Positions 8,184 through 17,069 of a stretch of 36,599 nucleotides of DNA are shown in pieces. A program made the position numbers and the translations under genes. Below the pieces are notes generated by a model, which had not been told where the DNA came from, did no database searches, and saw nothing but the letters and a program-made list of their open reading frames with translations. The stretch is from CAYVUI01 sp964454745 (lineage in GTDB: Bacteria > Planctomycetota > Phycisphaerae > Sedimentisphaerales > Anaerohalosphaeraceae): assembly GCA_964454745.1 (NCBI GenBank), contig CAYVUI010000034.1, positions 1 to 36,599 on the forward strand, given 5' to 3'. The number at the start of each line of letters is the position of its first letter. Positions within the stretch are counted from its first letter, which is position 1.

Positions 8184-11100
8184 TTACTTCTTCATCAGAA
8201 GAGCCATCTTTCTCATATCAAGAACAGTAATCTTACCATCGCCATCGAGATCGCGAGGATCATCGTCGCTGTCTGCAGACTGATTTCTATAATCTTTGAT
8301 GATCATCAAGTCACTGCGGTCAACGTTTCCATCGTTATTGAGATCACCTTCAATGAGTTCATCGCTCAAAACAGCAGATACACCCGCCAGGATCGTTTCA
8401 CCGGCGATTGGTGTAAGAACAACTTCAAGAGTGTCGGCAATGCGAACACCCTCGAGTTTCATAGCAACAACCTTTGAAGCAGATCCAGCTTCTGCGAGAA
8501 TATCCATTTCACCTGCATTGACACCGTTAACAGATATATTGAACTTGCGGTCACCCGCAGCACAAATATTGTCAGGCTCTGCAAAGTACAGTGTTATGTC
8601 GTAATCACGAGCGATGGTATCCTTGAAGCATGCATTTTCTGGATTGTACATTCCGCATGTAATACTTGAAGCGCCTTCGACACCTGATGCAGCAACCCAT
8701 GGCTTTTCACCATCAACTGTCAGACTGTGATGACGATAATATTCACCGCCGTCTACAGCAATATTGACAGGTATCTGGTAGTTAAAACCGGCTGCCGGTT
8801 CGCCAAACGGGTATTCCATCCAGAGAACTCCATCTTCATCAACACGGTCACCGATTGAACCAAAGTTGAGGCCAACATGTTTCAGGCGTCCGCCTTTTTC
8901 GCCATACTGACGACCAAGGTTAAGATTACAGCTCCACTGCTCAACTTCCGGTCTGTGGATCATAGCAACAGAAGTCTGGAACTGATAGCTGCAGCCGCAG
9001 GTACGTGTCATCTCAGGAGCAACGAGCAGACCATTTGCGGGCATCAAATTGATTGTACAGCCGCTCTTGAACCCGCCCCAGTTACCGGTACCTGAGAATG
9101 TATTTAGATCATAGTAACCAGCGTTACCAGAACGGAACAAAAGAATGTTTGTGCAAGCCAGTCCTGTACCGCAACCGTATCTTTTGAAACCTGCGAAATC
9201 GTCAAATTCTCCGGTGAGTCCGCTTGGAACCATATAAAGTTCACCTGTAAGGAGGTTTACCGCACCCATGTCGTTTCCGCTTTGCGTAATAACCATGTCA
9301 TCACGAATTATGACAGGTCCGCCTAAATAAGAGCGATCAACTTCACTCCAGATATTACTGCCGTCGGCGCCTTTCCATGCGGTCATACGTATGGAAGACT
9401 TATGGTTTTCCCAGTAATCACGAGAAGCACGCTGACACTCAAGCAGAATATCATGCTCTAAAGAGTAAGCAAGCCATGAACCGAAGAGAGCATTGTCAGG
9501 ATCAGTGTTATCTTTTTGCCAAACAACAGAGCCGTCTTCAATGTTCCAGGCTGTCAGGATTGCAGGCTTGAAGCTGTAATCTTCAGCAGCGTCAGGAGCG
9601 CTTCCGTTACCCCAGTTAGAGTCTCTGCTTTCAAGAGTTCTGGACTCATCCCAGTTAATACGGTCCATAACGAATAGCTTGCCATTACCGGCAACAATTG
9701 AATTGTGGAAAAATCCGTGAATTGCTTGCGTCTGCCATTTAACTGCTCCGGTATGACGATTTAATACAAACAAATCAGCACTTGTTGAACCGTTGTAGGT
9801 GCCCATACCACCGACACCAACTTTCGGATCGGAATCACCGTAAACCCAACCTTCCCATGGATTATCCGGGAAGTAATTACCACTCTTATCAATCCCGTAT
9901 GTATCCTGCAGCATTGGATAACCGCAAGCAATCAAGTTGTCTTCGTAAACTGCGATCATACCCCAGCCAGCACCGTCAGGAAGAGCGAACCTGCCGATTT
10001 CCTGACCTGTTACAGCGTCAAGAACCAGACACTCGACAGGCCAGTCGTTGTCAAGGTGTTCGCCCAGAACATAAACCTTTTCTTCTGTGGCGATGTAATG
10101 GTCGCCCAAAGCAAGTTGTCCGGCCTGATGGTCGGTGTATTCTGAGAACTGACCGAGATTGGTGATGTCCTTTTCCCAGAGAACACGGCCTGTATAAACA
10201 TCTACACAGCGAAAAGTGTTAAGACCTGCGATGTAGTAACGACCGCCCACGACCTGAGGTGAAGCCGCATGACCGTGGCGTGGCGAGATCTTGTCATTAG
10301 TATTGTCCTGGCTTCCGCCGAACCATTGAACACCCATTGGGAGCTTAACCAGTTCGTCTTTTGACAGGGTCGTCTGCTGAACATTGCCGCCCTGATGCGT
10401 CCAGTCATCTGAACCTGGAAGTCTGCCGACTTTGCTCAGAGTCATAACACCGTTTGTTACATTCTGTACAGCATTAACTGCAGCGATGTTATAGTAATTG
10501 CCTGACACGTTAAGAACTGCTGTGCCGCCGTAAGGACGGAGAACACGGAAGATCTCACTTGCAAGTGTCTGGCTCATATCAGCGATAGGGTTTTCGCTGG
10601 CAATAACATGAGCACAATACGAAGGAACATCTGCTGTTTCGAATGCCTCTGCGATGATGTGTACTTTTGTTCCGTACAGACCGCAGTTTTCAAAGTAAGT
10701 ACGCAAAGCGTCAACCTTGGCTGTGTCAGTTTCGAAAGCAACAACTGTCATATCAGTTTCGCGAGCGATACCTTCAACAAGCATACCGTCGTAAAGACCG
10801 ACTACAACACAGTTACCTTTTAAACCATCGGTATAACCGGCAGAAGCAATAAGATCGCTTACTGCCTGGCTGTTATAGCTGCCTGGAATCTGTGGAGCAT
10901 ATTCGTATTCTACAGCTCCGTTTACAGGCTCACCTTCACCAAAACAGTAAATCCAGCCGTCGGTTGTTGTTACAACGAGGTGACCGTTTGCGGCAAGAAG
11001 ACCTGCCGGACGTGCATCCAGTTCATAGTTAAAATCACCGCCTGAAACCTTAAACACTGAATCATCATAACCAGCGTGAAAATGATCAATGTAACCGAAA

Positions 11101-13475
11101 ATTGATCCCGCTTCAAAGTATTGATCGCCGGCAAGAATCACCAAATGATCTTCGTCCATCAGGTAATTCGTTACACCGCCGGAACCACTGCCATCTGACA
11201 GGTTGTAAGATTTGCAGCCGTACATGCTGTTTGTATAAAATTTACCGCTTAACGTTGAGCAGAAGTATCCGCCGTCGCCCTTACTTACACCATTGTCGCG
11301 TGGAATCATATGGAAATTAAGTTCGCCTGTAGAAGCATCCAGGCACGCTGGACGGTTACGACCGTTCGGTACAAGAATCTTGTTGTCCATTGCAGCAGCA
11401 AGATAACCCTGGGGGCCATTACCGTTGTAACTTTCGGAACCACCATGCGGGTTCTTTGTGAAGTACATGTAATCCTTGTCGTTGCACCATTTAACTTCAC
11501 CGGTCTCTTTATCAACCGAGTAAGTAAAAGTACCTTCGAAAGGATAAGAACCGGCTGCAAACATAAGTGAATCATTGTTGCCGATTGCATAGTTCATGTT
11601 CTGCGCAGGCTCTTCACCAAGAGAACCGTTCGATTCAATAACTGATGAATCGATGATAAGTCTTGCTGCTCTGTCAACACCACTCTGTGCAGATTCCGCA
11701 CAACGGATACCGTCACCACTTACATATTCAATAATAATGGTGATAGCACTGCCGTCTGACCAATCGTCGCATGCGACGATTTCTTCAATAATTGAGCTAA
11801 TGTCAGGTGAAGTCTGAGCTGCGCCTGAATCACCAACTGTAGTCCAGGAATCTATTGCCCAGATGACTTCTGCAGTGGTTTTTGTCCTGCTGGAAACGTC
11901 ATAAGCTTCCGACGTTTGTCCGAATTCAATTGAGCTGCCGCTCTTTTCACCGGTAATCTTTACTGTAAGAGGATCGGTACCGCTTTTTGTTTCATCAACT
12001 TCAAACTTGAGTACGGCACTCGGAATAGATGCGCCTTTTTCAATTTTGAAATACTCATTCGTGAAACGCAGTCCAATAATCTGTTCACCTCCGTCGTGGG
12101 TGATTTCAATATCGGAACTGTCTGTATAAAGACCGCCGTTAGAGTTTTCTTCAACGTCGTCGATATCGTTGGCCAAGACATAATACTTAGCTGCCGGATC
12201 ATTCATTATGTTATGCCATGCGATATATGCAGGATTCGGAAGTTCATCAACAAGTGCATCTGGAATGTCAACAGCTTTTTCAACTGTATGAGCCGAATCA
12301 AGACTGAGAACAGGTCCAACACCGTTACCGCTGAATGATTCTGCGCAACGAATACCGTCACCACTGAGGCGCTCAACGATAATTGTAATCGGGCTTTCCG
12401 CTGTCCAATCAGCATGCTGAACCATTTCATTGATCACAGCACTGATGTCAGGAGTCTGCTGATCCGCACCGGCTAAATTAATTTCATCCCAGCTTGGAAC
12501 AGTCCAGTCAACATATGCATTAGTCTTGCTGCGACCTGTAACTTCATAATTGGCGCCTGTAAAAGAAGCAGAATCAGATGATAATTCACCGTAAATACGA
12601 AGTGTTACAGGATCGGTTCCGCCTTTTGTTTCGTCAACTGTGAATTGAATCTTTGCTACATTTACAACAGCATCTTTTGGAAGGCCGAAGAATTTGCTCT
12701 GGAAACGAAGACCGATTGCCTGATAATCATACTCGTCGGTATGTTCGCGTCCAAGTTCAAGGTCAGAACTACCGAGGTCCATCCCGCCGTCACTAATTTT
12801 TTCTTCGACATTATCATTAGTGTCAAGAATATTGAAAGTTTCCTTGTCAGAAGGAATTCTTTCAGCAAGCCATTCAACGTATTCAGAATTAGGGTACTTA
12901 TTTATCTCAGTTGGAACTACCGCTCCACCGCGTACGGGCCAAACCGAGATCATACGGTCATTACCAAGAATCTTTCGATTCGTGGGTCCGCCCTGAATCT
13001 TCCAAAGAAGCTGGCCCGCTTCATCTAGACAATACATAAAACCGTCGTCGGAACCGACATAGATTTTACCGTCAATTGCTACGGGTGCGAAGCGTACAGG
13101 ACCGCCAGTAAAGAACTTCCAGTTCTCCAGGCCGGTAGCCAAATCGATACTTGCTACCCAGTCGCTGTTCATGGAACCAACGTACATTGCGCTGCCCATA
13201 ACAACCGGCTGATAGGCTATATCGAACGAAAGCCTTTGTATGACTTCGTAACCAGGCCCGCCATAACAATATACTTCCTGCTGTTTATCCCATGCCGACT
13301 TGGGAGCCGCGTATTGCCGCTTCCAGTGAAGCTGCAAATTGGCGTCATCCAACTGTTCGCTGGTGACCGCCAGACGACTCGAATCGTGCCGCCACATCGG
13401 CCAGTCCTCAGCCGATGCTATCGGCAACATTGCTGTTGCCAATACCAGTAAACATAAACATCTCTTTAGAAACAT
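8184..13475 (-). CDS. Giant secreted PQQ-propeller protein with methyltransferase-like domain and dockerin
   Basis: About 1763 residues, with a signal peptide ending ASA before EDWPMWRHDSSR. PQQ-like propeller strands start near residue 25 (LATGLENWKFF, EAGQLLWKIQ) and resume near 615 (KETGEVKWCND). Two homologous DNRLRE/CBM96-like domains lie at about 215-400 and 425-612, each with DLELG or DIEIT, GLRF, VDETK-GTDP and SGDGIRCAES. A class I methyltransferase-like Rossmann fold sits at about 865-990 (VVVGLYDGMLVEGIA, VVAFETD, EIFRVLRPYGG). A second propeller spans about 1000-1550 (VYTGRVLWEKD, HTGAVKWQTQA). A malectin-like domain lies at about 1555-1710, then a type I dockerin with two calcium loops (DLNNDGNVDRSD, DLDGDGKITVLD). 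The start is at 13475, preceded by AAAGGA; an earlier TTG in frame is less likely. Role unknown: possibly a surface scaffold binder. Confidence 0.88.
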   Translation of the reverse strand: MFLKRCLCLLVLATAMLPIASAEDWPMWRHDSSRLAVTSEQLDDANLQLHWKRQYAAPKSAWDKQQEVYCYGGPGYEVIQRLSFDIAYQPVVMGSAMYVGSMNSDWVASIDLATGLENWKFFTGGPVRFAPVAIDGKIYVGSDDGFMYCLDEAGQLLWKIQGGPTNRKILGNDRMISVWPVRGGAVVPTEINKYPNSEYVEWLAERIPSDKETFNILDTNDNVEEKISDGGMDLGSSDLELGREHTDEYDYQAIGLRFQSKFFGLPKDAVVNVAKIQFTVDETKGGTDPVTLRIYGELSSDSASFTGANYEVTGRSKTNAYVDWTVPSWDEINLAGADQQTPDISAVINEMVQHADWTAESPITIIVERLSGDGIRCAESFSGNGVGPVLSLDSAHTVEKAVDIPDALVDELPNPAYIAWHNIMNDPAAKYYVLANDIDDVEENSNGGLYTDSSDIEITHDGGEQIIGLRFTNEYFKIEKGASIPSAVLKFEVDETKSGTDPLTVKITGEKSGSSIEFGQTSEAYDVSSRTKTTAEVIWAIDSWTTVGDSGAAQTSPDISSIIEEIVACDDWSDGSAITIIIEYVSGDGIRCAESAQSGVDRAARLIIDSSVIESNGSLGEEPAQNMNYAIGNNDSLMFAAGSYPFEGTFTYSVDKETGEVKWCNDKDYMYFTKNPHGGSESYNGNGPQGYLAAAMDNKILVPNGRNRPACLDASTGELNFHMIPRDNGVSKGDGGYFCSTLSGKFYTNSMYGCKSYNLSDGSGSGGVTNYLMDEDHLVILAGDQYFEAGSIFGYIDHFHAGYDDSVFKVSGGDFNYELDARPAGLLAANGHLVVTTTDGWIYCFGEGEPVNGAVEYEYAPQIPGSYNSQAVSDLIASAGYTDGLKGNCVVVGLYDGMLVEGIARETDMTVVAFETDTAKVDALRTYFENCGLYGTKVHIIAEAFETADVPSYCAHVIASENPIADMSQTLASEIFRVLRPYGGTAVLNVSGNYYNIAAVNAVQNVTNGVMTLSKVGRLPGSDDWTHQGGNVQQTTLSKDELVKLPMGVQWFGGSQDNTNDKISPRHGHAASPQVVGGRYYIAGLNTFRCVDVYTGRVLWEKDITNLGQFSEYTDHQAGQLALGDHYIATEEKVYVLGEHLDNDWPVECLVLDAVTGQEIGRFALPDGAGWGMIAVYEDNLIACGYPMLQDTYGIDKSGNYFPDNPWEGWVYGDSDPKVGVGGMGTYNGSTSADLFVLNRHTGAVKWQTQAIHGFFHNSIVAGNGKLFVMDRINWDESRTLESRDSNWGNGSAPDAAEDYSFKPAILTAWNIEDGSVVWQKDNTDPDNALFGSWLAYSLEHDILLECQRASRDYWENHKSSIRMTAWKGADGSNIWSEVDRSYLGGPVIIRDDMVITQSGNDMGAVNLLTGELYMVPSGLTGEFDDFAGFKRYGCGTGLACTNILLFRSGNAGYYDLNTFSGTGNWGGFKSGCTINLMPANGLLVAPEMTRTCGCSYQFQTSVAMIHRPEVEQWSCNLNLGRQYGEKGGRLKHVGLNFGSIGDRVDEDGVLWMEYPFGEPAAGFNYQIPVNIAVDGGEYYRHHSLTVDGEKPWVAASGVEGASSITCGMYNPENACFKDTIARDYDITLYFAEPDNICAAGDRKFNISVNGVNAGEMDILAEAGSASKVVAMKLEGVRIADTLEVVLTPIAGETILAGVSAVLSDELIEGDLNNDGNVDRSDLMIIKDYRNQSADSDDDPRDLDGDGKITVLDMRKMALLMKK

Positions 13476-13593
13476 AACCATTCCTTTCAACGTTACATTA
13501 CTCTTCCATAAACATTTATTGCGAGCTGACCATCAGCTAACGCAAAATACAGGTTATCCTTGATTTTTAGGCATGAGTTTAGTAAAATGCAAG

Positions 13594-13636
13594 AAGGTAG
13601 GGCCTAACCATTTCGGTTCTGGGAACCTAACCTAAT
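13594..13636. repeat. Intergenic direct repeat, copy 1
   Basis: About 43 bases containing GGCCTAACCATTTCGGTTC, matching copy 2 (13731-13772) with about six differences. Internally it has an imperfect dyad (AGGT...AACC-ATTTC-GGTT...ACCT). Confidence 0.75.
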
Positions 13637-13640
13637 CCAA

Positions 13641-13683
13641 GTGAACCTGTTGTTGACCTCGCAAAAGTTCTCAACAGGTTCAC
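13641..13683. repeat. Hairpin with perfect 12-bp arms
   Basis: GTGAACCTGTTG at 13641-13652 and CAACAGGTTCAC at 13672-13683 are exact reverse complements around a 19-base loop. The hairpin lies between the two direct repeats, so the whole 13594-13772 stretch may be a composite small repeat element. Confidence 0.7.
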
Positions 13684-13730
13684 AAATTTTACTAATTCTT
13701 CCTACAGGTGTGAATTTAATGTAATGTCAA

Positions 13731-13772
13731 AAGGTTGGCCTAACCATTTCGGTTCCGGGCACCTGACCTTAT
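13731..13772. repeat. Intergenic direct repeat, copy 2
   Basis: Second copy of the 43-base repeat in the same orientation, 137 bases after copy 1. It shares the core GGCCTAACCATTTCGGTTC exactly. Confidence 0.75.
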
Positions 13773-14191
13773 ACACATCAATAAATTCTTCCTGTTTCAA
13801 GGCTTTCCTTTTCAAATAGTTATTTTGAAACTCGATCGTATAAAAATTTGCTATTTAGGCAAATTAGGTAATATGGGCAATGTTAAGCCCCCGGCCAAGC
13901 CGGGATAAGTTCAATAATATTTCATGATATCTTATGTTTTTAGAGAAATAATAAAATCAATCAAAGTACTTACCAAAAAAACAATAGTTTAGTTTCTTAG
14001 TTGCCATATGGTCTTGAATCAATACGACTAAACCGATATTTATCGGAACTATAAAGCAAGGCTATTAGGCCCGTGTTAGCATAGCATTAATAATAGATGA
14101 GGTTTTTTCCATCGGCTCCGCGACGGGAAAAACCGTACTGGACTGAGCGTGGGACTTGAGGTGGGTGTCTTTGATTGGTTTTGGGAGCCAT

Positions 14192-14366
14192 TTTATCGAG
14201 AATAGATAAATATGACATCGTTTGCGGCGTTATCCGCCGATGCCAATTACGCTCTTCTTCTATACTTGACAAAATAGACGCGGAAATTATCCTCCAACGG
14301 CTTCCAGCGGGCGATGTAGTAATTGTCCGCGTCTTTCGCTCGCCGCGGCCCATGGTCCGGCGGTCA
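14192..14366 (-). pseudogene. Decayed fragment resembling a LamG/DUF1080-like secreted domain
   Basis: The minus strand encodes KDADNYYIARWKPLEDN running into FRVYFVKYRRRA, then a stop, then LASADNAAND in the same frame. Families of secreted LamG/DUF1080-like proteins carry a very similar D-A-D-N-Y-Y-x-x-R-x-N-x-L-E-D-N-x-R-x-Y stretch followed by a basic turn and LASA, so this looks like a remnant with one internal stop and no recognisable start or end. The identification rests on about 30 residues recalled from the family, so it is a suggestion. The junction to the truncated radical SAM gene lies just beyond 14366. Confidence 0.4.
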
Positions 14367-14447
14367 TTCTGTACAAACAATCCGGGACGGGGGTCCGGTG
14401 GGGCATCGTTCGTTTGAAGAGTTCATCGGCAAACACCTGTAGAAATC

Positions 14448-15227
14448 TTGAGCTTTTTTAGCGCTGTCGTATTAGAACGTTTTAATGTCCCTCCCGCTCC
14501 GGTCCATCTCTCCAACAGCACAGACCCCTTTCAAACCTTAGAAAAAGATTATGGTCATACAAAATTAGCCCTCGAAAAGATATTAAAACACAAAAAGCGA
14601 GTCACCACGGTTACAATACTAACGAAAAATCCCCTGCTGGCAGCGCAATCCGGTTATATCGAGCTTTTTAAGGCCTTACTGGAAAACCAAGAAAAGGATC
14701 GCGTCTGGCCTGGATTTGTCATAGAAATCAGTCTTGCCTTCTGGCGGGATAAGGCAAGATGTTTTTATGACGTCGGAGCCCCAACCGTACAGGACCGGGT
14801 TAAAGGGATCCGGGCTTTATATCGGGCTGGAATTCCTCTGGTTTTACGAATCGATCCGCTTTTTCCACGTTCCCCAATCACAAAGAATCCTGCCGGGATG
14901 ACTGATTTTGAGCTCCCTGAAGCTCAGACCCAGAATGACCTTGAAAATCTCATCTCTTTGGCAAAGGAAGTGAACGTGAAGCATATTGTGTATTCAGCGG
15001 CTAAAATTATCCAGCCCAGAGGCAGAACACTTCCAAAAAGTTTGGTAAAATTGCGGGAAGTTTATTATGCATATGCAGCCCCGGAAAAACTTGTTTGGCG
15101 CGGGGGAAGCTGGCGACTCCCTGCATCTGTAATCCATCAAAAAGTCATTTCTCCATTTCTTGATATATGTCGAGATAAGGGAGTATCGTTTAAATTCTGT
15201 AAACAAAACCTTATCGAGACACCGTGA
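14448..15227 (+). pseudogene. 5'-truncated SPL-family radical SAM protein
   Basis: Open frame of 259 residues (in-frame stop upstream at 14415-14417; TTG at 14448 is the only start suggested, without a ribosome site). HLSNSTDPFQTLEKDYGHT, VTILTKNPLL, VEISLAFW-like strand FVIEISLAFW, and the segment RVKGIRALYRAGIPLVLRIDP match the middle and C-terminal half of spore-photolyase-like (SplB/PA0069-type) radical SAM proteins. The N-terminal part with the CxxxCxxC cluster ligands, essential for binding the iron-sulphur cluster, is missing: the sequence before residue 1 belongs to unrelated DNA. It is therefore very likely a non-functional gene remnant, despite the intact 3' frame. Confidence 0.7.
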
Positions 15228-15285
15228 GGTGTTCATATCGGTTCTTCATCTGAAACAATCTCCTTACCTGTTCGTCAGTAACCAT
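15211..15285 (-). pseudogene. Remnant of an IS21-family IstA transposase start
   Basis: A good ribosome site (AGGAG) precedes ATG at 15285, and the frame reads MVTDEQVRRLFQMKNRYEHL before stopping at 15211 after 24 codons. MVTDEQVRRL is the usual beginning of IstA-type IS21 transposases as I recall them; the rest of the gene is absent. It overlaps the 3' end of the radical SAM remnant on the other strand, so the IS probably inserted there and was then largely deleted. Confidence 0.4.
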
Positions 15286-15695
15286 CGGGCTTCTCCTAAT
15301 TGAAGGAAACCCCAACAGTCTATTCCATCTATAGATTATCCGGAAACTTTAACTGTCGCCAAAAGGTAAGAATGATTGTCGCTGATCACAACTGTACTTT
15401 CCAAGAAAATTAACGTTAGCGTAGCTTTTTAATAACTGATATTGTAAACAAAAATGGCCCATCCTTCCGATTTGCCTAATAGCCAAAGAGAACATTTTAG
15501 GAAAGGAGCTGTTTACACTCATGTCCTCAAGGGATGTGTCAATTAATCATTAAAGCTTAAAGTTCATCTTTTGGCAATAAACAAAGAGAGGTTACATCTT
15601 GGTTTTAAAAACAAAAAAACACAGTAACAAGCTAAAAGAAATCTGATGCTTAACATTAAGCACTTCTGGCATGAAAGACCTGTCTGTCCAACAGG
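15286..15695. other. Intergenic region, probable IS21 left-end debris
   Basis: No gene supported. The stretch next to the IstA-like remnant (15286-15420) includes two short related sequences around CGACA followed by TTTCC on the minus strand, as would be expected of multiple-repeat IS21 ends, but I cannot define a terminus. The remainder to 15695 is AT-rich with no clear terminator for the ATPase gene. Confidence 0.35.
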
Positions 15696-16916
15696 TTATA
15701 TCTCAAAAAACGGTAATGCAGTTACATTATTGCCAAGGGGTAGTCGAATATTACTGGGTGTAATAACAAAACCGGATGATGCTTTTGAATGAAAATCCTG
15801 CTGGAATATTTTTATCCCGTGAGTCATCGCAGGGCGAGGGGTAGCTGACAGCTTCACTTCTATTGGCACTAGCTTACTTTCAACTTCAACGACGATATCC
15901 ACTTCAGCACCCGTTGCCGTTCTCCAGAAATAAACATGTGGAGCTTCGCCTCGATTCATCAGGGTTTTAACAATTTCCATCAGTACAGCAGTCTCAAAGA
16001 TCGCACCTCCCATCGGACCCTTAGCAGCATGGTCAGGATCTTTGAGCCCCGACAGATAACATAACGTACCGATATCCGTAAAAAATACCTTGGGGCTCTT
16101 GACCAATCTTTTGCCAATGTTGCCAAACCAAGGTCTTAAAACAATAATTTGAAATGTAGCTTCCAATATTGAAATCCACGCCTTGGCTGTATTGACAGCA
16201 ATCCCCAGATCGCGCGCAACATCCGTAATATTCAGCAACTGCCCATTTCGTGCGGCCAGGGCCCTGAGGAAATTCTGAAAGGTACTTAAATCGCCAACCT
16301 GACGAAGTGTTCGTATATCACGTTCAAGGTACGTTTGGATATAGCTGCTGTGCCACAGGGAGAAATCGCGTTTCGGATCTGCGGTTAATTCCGGATACCC
16401 GCCCCTTAGAAATTGTCTCCATAGATTTTGGGCAGGAATGTCTGGACGTTTAAGAGCGGTTGGCTGTTCCCAGGGCAGTGGAATGTCAGGAAAACCGGAT
16501 ATTTCGCGAAATGAAAGTGGCAATAGTTTCAACATTGCCGCGCGTCCTGCGAGAGATTCAGTGATATGCTCTGACATCAGGATATTTTGCGAACCTGTCA
16601 GAAGGTATTGTCCTGCAACTTCTCTATGAGAGTCTATGTGTTCTTTTATGTAAGGAAGCAGGCCAGGTGCATATTGGATTTCATCATAAATAACCGGAGG
16701 AGCATACATTTCCATAAATCCGCGAGGGTCGGTTTCAGCTGCAGCTCGAATATCTGGCAATTCAAGCGATACATAGCGGTATGAATCTCCAAAAAGGTGT
16801 TTAAGTAATGTCGTTTTTCCAGACTGACGAGGTCCTGTTAATACGACAGCTGGAAATTCCTTTACCGCTTTTGTTAATACTCTTTCGAGTCCCCTTTTGA
16901 TATATGTATTTGCCAT
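15696..16916 (-). CDS. AAA-type ATPase with DUF4143 and nuclease-like C-terminus
   Basis: About 406 residues. N-terminal AAA_14 domain: Walker A GPRQSGKT (residues 28-35), Walker B VIYDEIQ near 85, and sensor YLLTGSQN. A winged-helix-like section follows (ITDVARDLGIAVNTAKAWIS), then the DUF4143 region ending in GAEVDIVVE and PIEVKLS, which fits a PD-(D/E)xK-like fold. This family is widespread in accessory DNA; its function is unsettled, with toxin-like and defence-like roles suggested. I chose ATG 16916 (MANTYIKR) over an upstream in-frame ATG at 16943, because the latter lies inside the palindrome at 16922-16948. It stands alone between mobile-element remnants. Confidence 0.88.
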   Translation of the reverse strand: MANTYIKRGLERVLTKAVKEFPAVVLTGPRQSGKTTLLKHLFGDSYRYVSLELPDIRAAAETDPRGFMEMYAPPVIYDEIQYAPGLLPYIKEHIDSHREVAGQYLLTGSQNILMSEHITESLAGRAAMLKLLPLSFREISGFPDIPLPWEQPTALKRPDIPAQNLWRQFLRGGYPELTADPKRDFSLWHSSYIQTYLERDIRTLRQVGDLSTFQNFLRALAARNGQLLNITDVARDLGIAVNTAKAWISILEATFQIIVLRPWFGNIGKRLVKSPKVFFTDIGTLCYLSGLKDPDHAAKGPMGGAIFETAVLMEIVKTLMNRGEAPHVYFWRTATGAEVDIVVEVESKLVPIEVKLSATPRPAMTHGIKIFQQDFHSKASSGFVITPSNIRLPLGNNVTALPFFEI

Positions 16917-16921
16917 TCTTA

Positions 16922-16948
16922 CAATTATGCATTTCAAATGCATAATTG
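16922..16948. promoter_or_regulatory. Perfect 27-bp palindrome at the ATPase start, candidate operator
   Basis: Arms CAATTATGCATTT (16922-16934) and AAATGCATAATTG (16936-16948) are exact reverse complements around a single C. It ends six bases before the ATG at 16916, where a bound repressor would block transcription or translation. Autoregulation by the ATPase's own helix-turn-helix-like section is possible but unproven. Confidence 0.6.
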
Positions 16949-17069
16949 CAAGAATTGTTTATTCAGATTATTAGTGCTCAACTATAAATTAGAACCAAAA
17001 TTTTACTGCGAGTGGTTGCACAAACAATATATAAGTCTATATTTAACATATAGATAGAACTATTTCACC
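16949..17069. other. Short AT-rich spacer
   Basis: No gene. AT-rich DNA upstream of the ATPase, likely containing its promoter. It ends abruptly where the tRNA-Gly 3' fragment begins. Confidence 0.4.

Larger units (their letters stand above)
13476..14191. other. Gene-free leader and accessory region upstream of the giant dockerin gene
   Basis: No supportable gene in over 700 bases. It contains two imperfect direct repeats (13594-13636 and 13731-13772), a 12-bp-arm hairpin (13641-13683) and a small GC-rich hairpin at 13890-13904 (arms CCCGGC/GCCGGG, loop CAA). The promoter of the minus-strand giant gene should be here, but I cannot assign it. Confidence 0.55.

Noticed and set aside
8184..13475. 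BamB outer-membrane assembly factor
   Set aside because: Propeller repeats resemble BamB, but the length, dockerin, methyltransferase-like and carbohydrate-binding-like domains exclude a BamB role.
13594..13772. CRISPR array
   Set aside because: Only two diverged repeat copies 137 bases apart, no regular spacers and no cas genes in the window.
13890..13904. Small GC hairpin as part of a riboswitch
   Set aside because: The stem is only six base pairs and no conserved riboswitch core could be recognised around it.
14175..14417. 80-codon plus-strand frame before the radical SAM remnant
   Set aside because: It is the complement of the decayed LamG/DUF1080-like fragment and shows no radical SAM cluster motif, so it is not the missing N-terminus.
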